Shown here in pieces: positions 1 to 6,913 of a stretch of DNA of 9,788 nucleotides. The notes beneath the pieces were generated by a model that searched no databases, was not told the DNA's origin, and was given only the letters and a program-made list of their open reading frames with translations. The translations under genes were made by a program, and so were the position numbers. The stretch is from contig CAMOSA010000089.1 in the NCBI GenBank assembly GCA_946624335.1, positions 1-9,788 on the forward strand, in the 5' to 3' direction. The stretch is from an uncultured Prevotellaceae bacterium. Its GTDB lineage: Bacteria; Bacteroidota; Bacteroidia; Bacteroidales; Bacteroidaceae. The number at the start of each line of letters is the position of its first letter. Within the stretch, counting starts at the first letter, position 1.

Positions 1-1
1 C

Positions 2-784
2 TGGGTCAAGGTGGGCATGGACTGCCACGCCATCCGTTATTTCGACTTCCACTTCGGCTCCGACCTGCGTGACTCTCCCTTCATGCACACCATGATCAAC
101 GACTGGCTTCATGGGCCTAAGGGAGAATTGAACCGTCGCATCGCCGACGATTGTCACGGCATCATCACGGGTCTCTACGAGTACGAGCAATGCTATCGAC
201 CCTTCTATCCAGAGAAAACACGTTTCATCCCATTCCCCATCAACCGGTCTGCCCTCACGACGACTGCGACACTCGACCCTGCTGCCCATGACACCGTGCC
301 ACCCCTACGCTGTTTTATTGGTATTCAACGCGAGCGCTCTGCCTACAAAGGTACAGACCTCATGCTCCATGCGCTGCGGAGCCTTAAGCAAGACTACCCC
401 GACCGTATCGATATCTTTGAGGCGGAGAACGTACCCTTTGCACGATACCAGCAGATGATGAACGACAGCCATGTGCTGCTGGACCAACTCTATAGCTATA
501 CGCCTGGCATGAACGGCTTGCTCGCAATGGCCAAAGGACTCATTCTCGTTGGCGGAGGCGAACCCGAGCATTACGAACTGCTCGGAGAGCATGAGTTACG
601 CCCCATCATCAATGTACAGCCCAACGCACAAGACGTCTACGACCAGATACTCCATCGCTTGCTGCAGGCCACGCCCGATGACATCCGACGCTTACAGCTT
701 GACAGCATAGCATACATCCGGCGCCACCACGATCACATCGGCGTGGCGCGCCGTTACGAAGCATTCTACAACGATGTGCTATAG
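2..784 (+). CDS. GT-B-type glycosyltransferase, 5'-truncated by window edge
   Basis: Probably transfers a sugar from a nucleotide-sugar donor to a glycan or lipid acceptor in the cytoplasm; donor and acceptor cannot be read from the sequence. The frame is open from base 2, where it reads WVKVGMDCHAIRYFDFHFGSD without a natural start, so the GTG at 11 is most likely internal and the N-terminal acceptor domain lies outside the window. What remains is the C-terminal Rossmann half: a strand-like segment CFIGIQRERSAYKGTDLML, then LLDQLYSYTPGMNGLLAMAKG followed by GGGEPEHYELLGE, the region where GT-B enzymes bind the donor (the family's E-x7-E area), and a helical tail ending in RRYEAFYNDVL. This pattern resembles glycosyltransferase family 1/4 proteins of Bacteroidales polysaccharide loci. 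The stop at 782-784 abuts the stop of the convergent Nudix-HD gene. Family assignment is by recognised motif only; no specific gene name is justified. Confidence 0.75.
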   Translation, partial: WVKVGMDCHAIRYFDFHFGSDLRDSPFMHTMINDWLHGPKGELNRRIADDCHGIITGLYEYEQCYRPFYPEKTRFIPFPINRSALTTTATLDPAAHDTVPPLRCFIGIQRERSAYKGTDLMLHALRSLKQDYPDRIDIFEAENVPFARYQQMMNDSHVLLDQLYSYTPGMNGLLAMAKGLILVGGGEPEHYELLGEHELRPIINVQPNAQDVYDQILHRLLQATPDDIRRLQLDSIAYIRRHHDHIGVARRYEAFYNDVL

Positions 785-1903
785 CGTATCCTTGTTCGTA
801 TAGAAACGGTCGAACAACTGGCGCATGATGGCCTCGTCGTCCATCATCGACCTCAGCTCCTCCAGCCGAGCCCCATTCGACGAGTTGTCGAACCACAGTT
901 GAAGATAACCTCCGCGGCCGTATTTCTCGTTCAAGTGAGCGATCATCCTCTCATAATGCTCTTCACGACTCATCTGTGGATAGTGTTCCAGACCATATTG
1001 AACCGTCCTTTGCACGATTGTCTCTGGGTCTATGAACCTGTCTGCCTCGGCCACGATACGTCCGTAGATGGAACGTGGCGGATGGGCCGACGATGCGCGG
1101 TGGTCCTCTGCCGCTTCGGACATGACCTCAATCTGTTCCTCGGTGAACCATTTGCGCAGGGCCATATCTTCCCTGATGATGCGGCCCGACACCGTGTGGT
1201 GGTGTTCGCGCCCCTCGCATAGCCCTACGTCATGGTAGGCAGCAACGGTGAAGGCCATGTCCATGTCGGCTCCTACCTTCTTGGCCAGATCCAGGCTCTG
1301 CCCGATGACCATCATGACATGCTTGCGTCGGTGCGCCATGTCGAAGTGGTCGTATCGCGGAATCACGTCATGCTCGACATAACGCTTGAGCGAAGTGTCG
1401 ACGTCGATGAAGTAGCGTACGAACTCGCTCTCGAAGTTGGGCGTCAGGATCCCGTTGCCCATTGCCCTGACGACTTCGTCGAAACTCCAGAAGCGGCCGC
1501 CATCCAGTTCTATGGCCGACGGGTGAATGGGGGCGTCATAAGTGCAGTGATAGACAAATACCAGTTCTCGCTCAACGTCGCTCTCGAAGACATATTTTTC
1601 TGTGAATATGGCTTTGAAGTCCGTGATGCCCAGCTCCTCGCGTGCTTCGCGACGTAGTGCCTCCTCGGGCGTCTCTCCATAGTCTATGTGTCCTCCGACT
1701 GCCGTGTCCCATTTTCCAGGCAATAAATCCTTCCATAACGGACGCTTTTGCAAATAGATGTCTCCGCGCGGATTGAACACATGAAGGTGAACGACAGGAT
1801 GGAGCAAGCGACTCCCTCCGTGACATTCGCCCCGCGTAGCCTCTCCGATGACCCGACCTTCTTCGTCGACAATGGGGAAGCGCTCTTTCTGATTGTCTTT
1901 CAT
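779..1903 (-). CDS. Nudix hydrolase - HD domain fusion protein (374 aa)
   Basis: A two-domain soluble enzyme. Residues about 8-165 form a Nudix fold: an N-terminal segment typical of the YfcD/IPP-isomerase-like group (RGECH, LLHPVVHLHVF, LQKRP, PGKWDTAVGGH) and a complete Nudix box from G71 to I93, fitting G-x5-E-x7-RE-x-x-EE-x-G with E77, R85, E86, E89, E90 and G92. Residues about 185-330 look like an HD phosphohydrolase domain, with H195, H224-D225 (AAYHDVG), the HHH run at 234-236, H268 and D288 as likely metal ligands. Substrates are unknown; the Nudix half should cleave a nucleoside-diphosphate-linked molecule and the HD half a phosphoester. I chose the ATG at 1903 rather than the in-frame ATG at 1975 because the Nudix homology starts right after it and a TATCTTTGC promoter element lies between the two. 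The gene converges on the glycosyltransferase, and is divergent from kdgK. Confidence 0.85.
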   Translation of the reverse strand: MKDNQKERFPIVDEEGRVIGEATRGECHGGSRLLHPVVHLHVFNPRGDIYLQKRPLWKDLLPGKWDTAVGGHIDYGETPEEALRREAREELGITDFKAIFTEKYVFESDVERELVFVYHCTYDAPIHPSAIELDGGRFWSFDEVVRAMGNGILTPNFESEFVRYFIDVDTSLKRYVEHDVIPRYDHFDMAHRRKHVMMVIGQSLDLAKKVGADMDMAFTVAAYHDVGLCEGREHHHTVSGRIIREDMALRKWFTEEQIEVMSEAAEDHRASSAHPPRSIYGRIVAEADRFIDPETIVQRTVQYGLEHYPQMSREEHYERMIAHLNEKYGRGGYLQLWFDNSSNGARLEELRSMMDDEAIMRQLFDRFYTNKDTL

Positions 1904-1930
1904 TGCTGTGTAGTCTATGATGTTCGGGCG

Positions 1931-1939
1931 GCAAAGATA
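1931..1939 (-). promoter_or_regulatory. Bacteroidota -7 promoter element for the Nudix-HD gene
   Basis: Read on the minus strand this is TATCTTTGC, a full match to the Bacteroidota -7 consensus TAnnTTTG. It lies 27 nt before the ATG at 1903, which would give a leader of about 20 nt. I find no TTTG -33 element at the expected 19-21 nt spacing (minus-strand bases there read about AAGTAA), so the promoter is either weak, assisted by an activator, or relies on the -7 box. Its position supports the shorter reading of the gene. Confidence 0.55.
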
Positions 1940-2011
1940 GTCAAAATTACGTGTTCGATTACTTCTTGAAGTCATAAAATACTGCCGAGAGGTCGATTTT
2001 GTTCAATTCTT

Positions 2012-2042
2012 TTTGCTGTTCTGTCTTTTTTGCGTACATTTG
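2012..2042 (+). promoter_or_regulatory. Bacteroidota sigma-ABfr-type promoter of kdgK
   Basis: TTTG at 2012-2015 and TACATTTG at 2035-2042, followed by C, are separated by 19 nt, an exact fit to the TTTG-N19-21-TAnnTTTG pattern. Transcription should begin near 2049, leaving a leader of roughly 60 nt before the kdgK ATG at 2112. The leader is A/T-rich with a short AAGAAA/TTTCTT dyad and no recognisable riboswitch. This is the only good promoter seen before 7510 on this strand, so it may serve the whole kdgK to HD gene run. Confidence 0.7.
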
Positions 2043-2111
2043 CACGCCAAAAGGAATAAGAAAGATTATCATCACGTTTTCTTAATAGTCTATCATTAAA
2101 GCTTATTTCAT

Positions 2112-3131
2112 ATGAAGATTGTCACATTAGGCGAGATTATGCTTCGCCTGTCCCCCGAAGGTAACGACCGTTTCATCCAGAGTGAGAGTTTCCGCATTAT
2201 CCCCGGCGGCGGTGAGGCCAACGTGGCCGTGTCGCTGGCCAACTATGGTCACGAGGCCTATTTCGTGAGCAAGTTGCCCAAGCACGAGATCGGCCAGATT
2301 GCCGTGAACGCCCTCCGTCGCTATGGTGTGGACACACGCTATATCGCTCGTGGCGGCGAGCGTGTCGGGTTGTATTATGCCGAGACGGGAGCCTCGATGC
2401 GTCCCTCCAAGGTGATCTACGACCGTGCCCACAGCGCCATTGCCGAGGCAGACCCTTCGGACTTCGATTTCGATCAGATCATGCAAGGTGCCGACTGGTT
2501 CCACTGGAGCGGTATCACCCCGGCCATCAGCGATAAGGCTGCCGAGCTGACCCGCCTCGCTCTCGAGGCTGCAAAGCGACATGGCGTCACGGTCAGTGTC
2601 GACCTGAACTTCCGCAAGAAGCTTTGGACGAGTGCCAAGGCCATCAGCGTGATGCGTCCCCTGATGCAGTATGTCGACGTCTGCATCGGCAACGAGGAGG
2701 ACGCCGAGCTCTGTCTTGGCTTCAAACCCGATGCTGACGTCGAGGGAGGCAAGACGGATGCTGCCGGCTACGAGGGCATCTTCCGCCAGATGCGCGACGA
2801 GTTTGGCTTCAAGTATGTCGTCTCCACGTTGCGTGAGAGCTTCTCGGCGACACATAACGGTTGGAAGGCCCTTATCTTCGATGGTAAGGAGTTCTACCAG
2901 TCGAAGCGCTATGACATCAACCCGATTATCGACCGCGTCGGCGGTGGCGACTCCTTCTCGGGCGGCTTGATCCACGGTCTGCTGACGAAGGCCACACAGG
3001 GCGAGGCTCTGGAGTTCGCTGTAGCAGCCAGCGCGCTGAAGCATACCATCAATGGCGACTTCAACTTCGTCAGTATCGAAGAAGTGGAAGCTCTTGCCGG
3101 TGGTAATGCCAGCGGGCGAGTGCAGAGATAA
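2112..3131 (+). CDS. kdgK: 2-keto-3-deoxygluconate kinase (PfkB/ribokinase family)
   Basis: Phosphorylates 2-keto-3-deoxygluconate with ATP to 2-keto-3-deoxy-6-phosphogluconate (KDPG) in the cytoplasm, the last-but-one step of hexuronate breakdown. The 339-aa protein has the ribokinase-family layout. An N-terminal sugar-binding motif GGGEANVAVSLA sits at about 33-44, SVDLNFRKKLW at 162-172 is typical of KDG-kinase-type PfkB proteins, and the C-terminal PfkB signature DRVGGGDSFSGG lies at 274-285 with the anion-hole glycines and catalytic base D280. The ATG at 2112 begins MKIVTLGEIMLRL, the usual start of the family. The immediately following gene encodes the aldolase that uses its product, which makes the KDG assignment stronger than for an isolated PfkB protein. 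Fructokinase or another sugar kinase is possible but less likely. No uronate isomerase, dehydratase or transporter gene lies within the window. Confidence 0.88.
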   Translation: MKIVTLGEIMLRLSPEGNDRFIQSESFRIIPGGGEANVAVSLANYGHEAYFVSKLPKHEIGQIAVNALRRYGVDTRYIARGGERVGLYYAETGASMRPSKVIYDRAHSAIAEADPSDFDFDQIMQGADWFHWSGITPAISDKAAELTRLALEAAKRHGVTVSVDLNFRKKLWTSAKAISVMRPLMQYVDVCIGNEEDAELCLGFKPDADVEGGKTDAAGYEGIFRQMRDEFGFKYVVSTLRESFSATHNGWKALIFDGKEFYQSKRYDINPIIDRVGGGDSFSGGLIHGLLTKATQGEALEFAVAASALKHTINGDFNFVSIEEVEALAGGNASGRVQR

Positions 3132-3140
3132 CCTGTAATG

Positions 3141-3265
3141 GGAGTTAAGAAGTTATGAAGTTAAAGGAGTTAAGACGATAGTTTTGCCAATGAACGATTT
3201 CTATAAGAAAACAGCTCGCGAAGCAATCGTCTTAACTCCTTTAACTCCTTAACTTCTTTAACTCC
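3141..3265. repeat. Imperfect inverted repeat of GAGTTAA units, 39/40-bp arms
   Basis: Between kdgK and eda, the left arm 3141-3179 and the reverse complement of the right arm 3226-3265 differ by two substitutions and one 1-base gap; the inner 21 bp (3159-3179 with 3226-3246) match perfectly. The arms are themselves built from repeated units of 8-9 bp related to GAAGTTAAG. The 46-nt centre (3180-3225) contains a near-palindrome GCTCGCGAAGC at 3213-3223. TAAT occurs just outside both arms (3136-3139, 3266-3269), which could be a target duplication but is too short to rely on. In RNA this would fold into a long, mostly A/U stem. The form resembles a dispersed intergenic repeat (REP or MITE-like), or a processing/stability element; which one cannot be settled here. 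It encodes no protein. Confidence 0.85.
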
Positions 3266-3308
3266 TAATTCCCTAAAGTCATAAAGAACATCAATCATTT
3301 TTCAGACA

Positions 3309-3977
3309 ATGGCTCGATTTGATAAGATGGCCGTTATGGCCAAGATCAAGGAGGCACCCATGGTGCCCGTGTTTTACCACAAGGATGCCGAGGTGGCTAA
3401 GCAGGTCATCAAGGCCTGTTACGACGGAGGCGTGCGTGCCTTCGAGTTCACTAACCGAGGCGATTTCGCCCAGGAGGTCTTTGCCGAATGTGTCAAGTAT
3501 GCCGCCACCGAGTGCCCCGACCTGGCCTTGGGTATAGGGTCTGTCGTTGACGCCCCGACGGCAGCGATGTATCTGCAGCTCGGTGCCTGCTTCGTGGTGG
3601 GACCGCTCTTCAATCCCGATATCGCTCCCGTCTGCAATCGTCGCCTCGTGCCCTATTGCCCCGGTTGCGGCAGTGTCAGTGAGATAGGCAAGGCTCAGGA
3701 ACTGGGCTGCGACCTGACGAAGTTGTTCCCCGGTGACGTCTACGGACCCAATATGGTCAAAGGTCTGATGGCTCCGATGCCCTGGTCCAAGATCATGGTG
3801 ACGGGTGGCGTCGCTCCTGAGGCGGAGAACTTACGCAGCTGGTTCAAGGCCGGTGTCTTCTGTGTCGGCATGGGCTCTAAGCTCTTCCCCAAGGACAAGG
3901 TGGCCGCTGGCGACTGGCATTACATCACGGCGAAGTGTCAAGAGTGCCTCGACATTATCGCTCAGGCACGCGCATAA
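3309..3977 (+). CDS. eda: KDPG / 4-hydroxy-2-oxoglutarate aldolase
   Basis: Cleaves 2-keto-3-deoxy-6-phosphogluconate to pyruvate and glyceraldehyde-3-phosphate (class I, Schiff base), the product of the neighbouring kinase. The 222-aa length is normal for the family. Visible landmarks are AFEFTNRGD at 44-52 with the general acid/base candidate E46, GIGSVVDA at 75-82, CFVVGPLFNP at 94-103, PYCPGCGS near 115-122, the Schiff-base lysine K138 in DLTKLFPGD, and the phosphate-binding stretch KIMVTGGVAPE at 161-171. The start at 3309 (MARFDKMAVMAKI) lies 177 nt after kdgK, and the gap is filled mostly by the inverted repeat. No separate promoter is visible in the gap, so co-transcription with kdgK is likely. 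The product could also act on 4-hydroxy-2-oxoglutarate, as known for this family. Confidence 0.93.
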   Translation: MARFDKMAVMAKIKEAPMVPVFYHKDAEVAKQVIKACYDGGVRAFEFTNRGDFAQEVFAECVKYAATECPDLALGIGSVVDAPTAAMYLQLGACFVVGPLFNPDIAPVCNRRLVPYCPGCGSVSEIGKAQELGCDLTKLFPGDVYGPNMVKGLMAPMPWSKIMVTGGVAPEAENLRSWFKAGVFCVGMGSKLFPKDKVAAGDWHYITAKCQECLDIIAQARA

Positions 3978-4010
3978 AATATAATAAGGACATTCAATCA
4001 CCCTTTCGGC

Positions 4011-4994
4011 ATGAAGAAAACCAACCTGTCAGTCCTTACTGCCATCACGGCCATGGGCTTTTTCTGTCAGTCGTGTGACTGGACGGACCGTCATACCGGC
4101 GCCTCGTCCGATATCACCTTTTGCACAGCCGTCTATGTCGACAGCGTAGAAGCCCTCGATGGACGGGCCAGACAGTCGATGCATGTCGACTTCCCTGTGG
4201 ACGAGGACACCACGCAGCTGGCTGAGACCCTCGTGGCATGGCTTTGCAACGAGGTCGCCGAGAACAGCTATCCCGATTGGGTGGGCGATTGGCCTGAGGC
4301 TTATGTCGACCAAGCCGAGATGGAGCGGGCCGTACAGGACGGACCGTCGTCCTTCGCCGAGAATTTTGTCAGCTTCTATGGCAAGAAAGGTATGGAACGC
4401 ATGACGGGTGAACTCAAGAACATGGTCGCAGACGGCTACGAGGGTGAGATCATCAACGAGCTCTCCATCGAGCTTGTGGAGCAGGAGAAAGACTATCTGA
4501 CCTTCGTCACCCATCACTTCATCTACACCGGTGGAGCGCATGGCGGACAGCGCATCAGCGGCGTGACCTTCCGTCGCAGCGACGGCCAGCAGCTCGACTG
4601 GTCCCTCTTTGACCAAGAGAAGAGGGCTGAGCTCTCTGAACTTCTGAAGAAAGGGCTCATGGACTATTTCAGCCACTACGCCGACGAGCCCATCCGCACC
4701 GATTCAGCCCTCTTCGACAACCTCCTCCTCTTCGATGATCCCGAGACGCCCGAGAACGAGCTCGAATTCGGCATCCCCATGCCCTCGATGGCTCCCTGGC
4801 TCACGCGCAACGGCTTTGTCTTCATGTATTCCGAGTATGAGATTGCTCCCTACGCGATGGGCCACCCCTACTGCGAGATTCCCGTCGAGGCGATTCGTCC
4901 GTTGCTGAATGACAAGGGACGTGCGTGGCTCCAGTCTATGACGCTGAAGCCTGCGGGTGACACGCCAGGCATCGTCTACGAGGAGCGCCTGTGA
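4011..4994 (+). CDS. Putative lipoprotein with DUF3298 (RsiV-like) domain
   Basis: Function unknown; expected at the cell envelope. The 327-aa protein starts MKKTNLSVLTAITAMGFF and then CQSC at 19-22, a loose Bacteroidota lipobox that would put the lipid on C22. Residues about 35-150 resemble the DUF4163/PdaC-type N-terminal half (helical, with the LVAWLCNEV and FAENFVSFY segments). Residues about 150-305 match DUF3298: HHFIYTGGAHGG at 168-179 with the characteristic GGAHG, then a C-terminal FMYSEYEIAPYAMG at 271-284 leading into PVEAIRPLL. The same architecture occurs in RsiV anti-sigma factors and in polysaccharide deacetylase PdaC, but here no membrane segment or deacetylase domain accompanies it. 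It starts 33 nt after eda and stands 89 nt before the C10 protease gene, so it is probably in the same transcript. Confidence 0.78.
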   Translation: MKKTNLSVLTAITAMGFFCQSCDWTDRHTGASSDITFCTAVYVDSVEALDGRARQSMHVDFPVDEDTTQLAETLVAWLCNEVAENSYPDWVGDWPEAYVDQAEMERAVQDGPSSFAENFVSFYGKKGMERMTGELKNMVADGYEGEIINELSIELVEQEKDYLTFVTHHFIYTGGAHGGQRISGVTFRRSDGQQLDWSLFDQEKRAELSELLKKGLMDYFSHYADEPIRTDSALFDNLLLFDDPETPENELEFGIPMPSMAPWLTRNGFVFMYSEYEIAPYAMGHPYCEIPVEAIRPLLNDKGRAWLQSMTLKPAGDTPGIVYEERL

Positions 4995-5040
4995 CCGTCT
5001 CCGATATTGTGTATGCATAGGAGTCACATCGCCATCATTC

Positions 5041-5081
5041 TTATCCAGCACGCAAACGCCATTATCCAGCACGCATACGCC
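5041..5081 (+). repeat. Two-copy 21-bp direct repeat before the C10 protease start
   Basis: The 20-bp strings at 5041-5060 and 5062-5081 (TTATCCAGCACGCAAACGCC and TTATCCAGCACGCATACGCC) differ at one base and have a 21-bp period. The second copy ends two bases before the GTG start codon of the protease gene. It may be a recent tandem duplication or a pair of binding sites in the leader; there is nothing else in this short gap. Confidence 0.85.
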
Positions 5082-5083
5082 CC

Positions 5084-6913
5084 GTGAAACATCGCTGTCT
5101 CTTTCTCCTGCTTGGGCTCTTTTGCCTTTCGTCGCTCGCCGCTCAGCATGAGTTGCGTGTTGATGGCGAACTGCTGGCGCATGGCGTGAACCGTACTGGG
5201 CAGGTGCCTCCGGCCCTACGCTCTCTGCTTCAAGGGCGCCGTCTGTCCGTGACACAGGCCACCGCCTTTCGCTCCGGTCAGTGCGTGCCGCCGTCACGGA
5301 TGATGCAGCGTCGTAAGGCTTCCCGGCGATATCGCTCGTCGTCAGCCATCACGACCGTCGCACCCTTGCTGGCGTCCATTCGCGACCAGCAGGAGCCCTA
5401 CAACATGCTCTGCCCACGCTGGACCTACGACGACGGCAGCGTCAGCGAAGAGCGCTGTCTCTCGGGGTGTGTCGCCACGTGCATCGAGCAGATCATGGCC
5501 TACTACCGTTATCCTGAGGTCCTCCTCGACACGCTGCATGGATGGTCGACGCCGCATTACACAATCGACGACCTCCTTCCGGGTACGCGCTTTGATTGGG
5601 ACCATTACCTGCTCGACTATCGCGACGGTTGGACCGAGGCACAGGGACAGGCCATCGCGCTGGTGTCGCTCGCCTGTGGGATGGCCGTGCACATGAACTA
5701 CGGTCTCAGCTCGTCGGGGGCCAATACATCGCGAGCCGTCGAACCGCTCCGCAAGGCTTTCGGATATGGCATGGTGACGTTTGCCGAGCGCATCAGCTAT
5801 TCGCCCGAACAATGGCACGCCCTCATCCAGCATGAACTGGCCTGCGGTCGGCCTGTGGCCTACACAGGACACAATATGGCGCTCAGCGGACACGCCTTCA
5901 ATATTGACGGCGTCGACGCGCAGGGCTACTACCACGTCAACTGGGGCTACAATGGCTGTTATGACGGATGGTTCGACCTCGACTGGCTGAACCCTTGGGA
6001 GCCGACGGACCGCGACCCGCAAGGCATCGCAGAGGGTATGTTCTGCAATCAGGCCTTACTTATGATGCATCCGTCAGCAGAGGCTAAACCACTGGACGTC
6101 GACACCCTGGACATCGACAACCTCGGCATCACCCTGCGTGACGTTACGTTCCTTCGCCAACCTGATCTCCAAGACTACGTGCCTGCCGATTTCAGGTTCT
6201 ACAACGACGGCAATGCCCCCGTCACCTACACCTACGAGGTGATGACCTATCTGCCCACCGATACGGCCATCTTCGAACAGGCCGACTACGTAGGCCTCTC
6301 GGCCATCACGCTTCAGCCGCGCGAGGAGAAGGTGCAGCGTGTATACCTCAACTTCGATGAAAAAGGCGAACGCATACTCGGTATCTCCCACGACGACGTG
6401 ACCATACCCTTCACACGACCCGTCACCATCGCACAAGGCGTCGCTCCCAAGTTGGAGTGGGGTAGTGCCGAACTCACGTTGACGAAGATGGTCACGGGCG
6501 AGTACGAAGCCACAGTGAGCATCAGCGTCGCCAACCACGCTGCGGCCGGTTATGCCGGTTCGCTCGTGACGCTATGCCTATGCCCCGACGGCCTCGAGGA
6601 CGAAGACCTCCGGCATTGGTGGGTCCTCGCCTTGCCCGGAGGTCAAGAAGAGGTGCGCACGGTGACCTTCAGCCATCTGCAGCCCGACACCTACTATCAC
6701 TTCCGCCTGCGATGCCCGTGGCAGGTGCAGAGCGAACTGCGCTTCTGGACCAAGACCACAGATGATGCCATCCACGATATCGTTGAGCGAGACGGCCTCG
6801 ATGCCGATGGCACTTCGCCCATGGCCCACACCTTTGATATCGCAGGCCGACGCCTGGGCAACACCGCGCGGGGCCTGGTCATTCAAAAAGGAAAGAAATG
6901 GATGCTACGATAA
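5084..6913 (+). CDS. Secreted C10 family cysteine protease with C-terminal sorting tail
   Basis: A 609-aa papain-fold endopeptidase related to streptopain (SpeB) and Prevotella interpain A, made as a zymogen and exported. It starts at GTG 5084: no in-frame ATG precedes the signal peptide (MKHRCLFLLLGLFCLSSLAA, residues 1-20). A basic propeptide of about 85 residues follows, ending near the RRYRSSS stretch. The catalytic domain (about 105-330) has SGCVATCIEQIMAYYRYP with nucleophile C129, MNYGLSSSGANTSRAVEP at 204-221, SGHAFNIDGVD with catalytic H270, and HVNWGYNGCYDGWFDLDWLNP around W287. Two beta-sandwich-like regions follow (about 345-455, then about 455-555 with the Fn3-like LQPDTYYHFRLRCPW). 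The last 30 residues, HTFDIAGRRLGNTARGLVI then QKGKKWMLR, resemble type IX secretion sorting tails. The protein may act in proteolytic nutrition or host-protein cleavage. No dedicated inhibitor gene is evident next to it. Confidence 0.88.
   Translation: MKHRCLFLLLGLFCLSSLAAQHELRVDGELLAHGVNRTGQVPPALRSLLQGRRLSVTQATAFRSGQCVPPSRMMQRRKASRRYRSSSAITTVAPLLASIRDQQEPYNMLCPRWTYDDGSVSEERCLSGCVATCIEQIMAYYRYPEVLLDTLHGWSTPHYTIDDLLPGTRFDWDHYLLDYRDGWTEAQGQAIALVSLACGMAVHMNYGLSSSGANTSRAVEPLRKAFGYGMVTFAERISYSPEQWHALIQHELACGRPVAYTGHNMALSGHAFNIDGVDAQGYYHVNWGYNGCYDGWFDLDWLNPWEPTDRDPQGIAEGMFCNQALLMMHPSAEAKPLDVDTLDIDNLGITLRDVTFLRQPDLQDYVPADFRFYNDGNAPVTYTYEVMTYLPTDTAIFEQADYVGLSAITLQPREEKVQRVYLNFDEKGERILGISHDDVTIPFTRPVTIAQGVAPKLEWGSAELTLTKMVTGEYEATVSISVANHAAAGYAGSLVTLCLCPDGLEDEDLRHWWVLALPGGQEEVRTVTFSHLQPDTYYHFRLRCPWQVQSELRFWTKTTDDAIHDIVERDGLDADGTSPMAHTFDIAGRRLGNTARGLVIQKGKKWMLR

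Noticed and set aside
721..749. GC-rich hairpin GCGCCAC/GTGGCGC as a terminator for the Nudix-HD gene
   Set aside because: The 7-bp stem is well placed 30 nt beyond the minus-strand stop but has no T run on either strand and lies in coding sequence for the Arg/His-rich end of the glycosyltransferase.
1904..1975. Longer N-terminus of the Nudix-HD protein from the ATG at 1975
   Set aside because: The extra 24 residues show no Nudix similarity and would need transcription from upstream of the TATCTTTGC box at 1931-1939.
2127..3044. A 305-codon open frame on the minus strand, antisense to kdgK
   Set aside because: Its translation has no recognisable domain, while the + strand frame is a complete PfkB kinase; the codon bias of this GC-rich gene keeps the antisense frame open.
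3141..3265. CRISPR array reading of the GAGTTAA repeats
   Set aside because: The units are 8-9 bp with no spacers and are arranged as two opposed arms, not as regularly spaced direct repeats; no cas gene is present.
3141..3265. Simple rho-independent terminator between kdgK and eda
   Set aside because: The arms are much longer and more A/U-rich than a terminator, the loop is 46 nt, and no T tract follows the right arm.
5342..6022. A 226-codon minus-strand open frame inside the C10 protease gene
   Set aside because: Antisense shadow: the sense strand has all catalytic motifs of the C10 family and the antisense product matches nothing I recognise.
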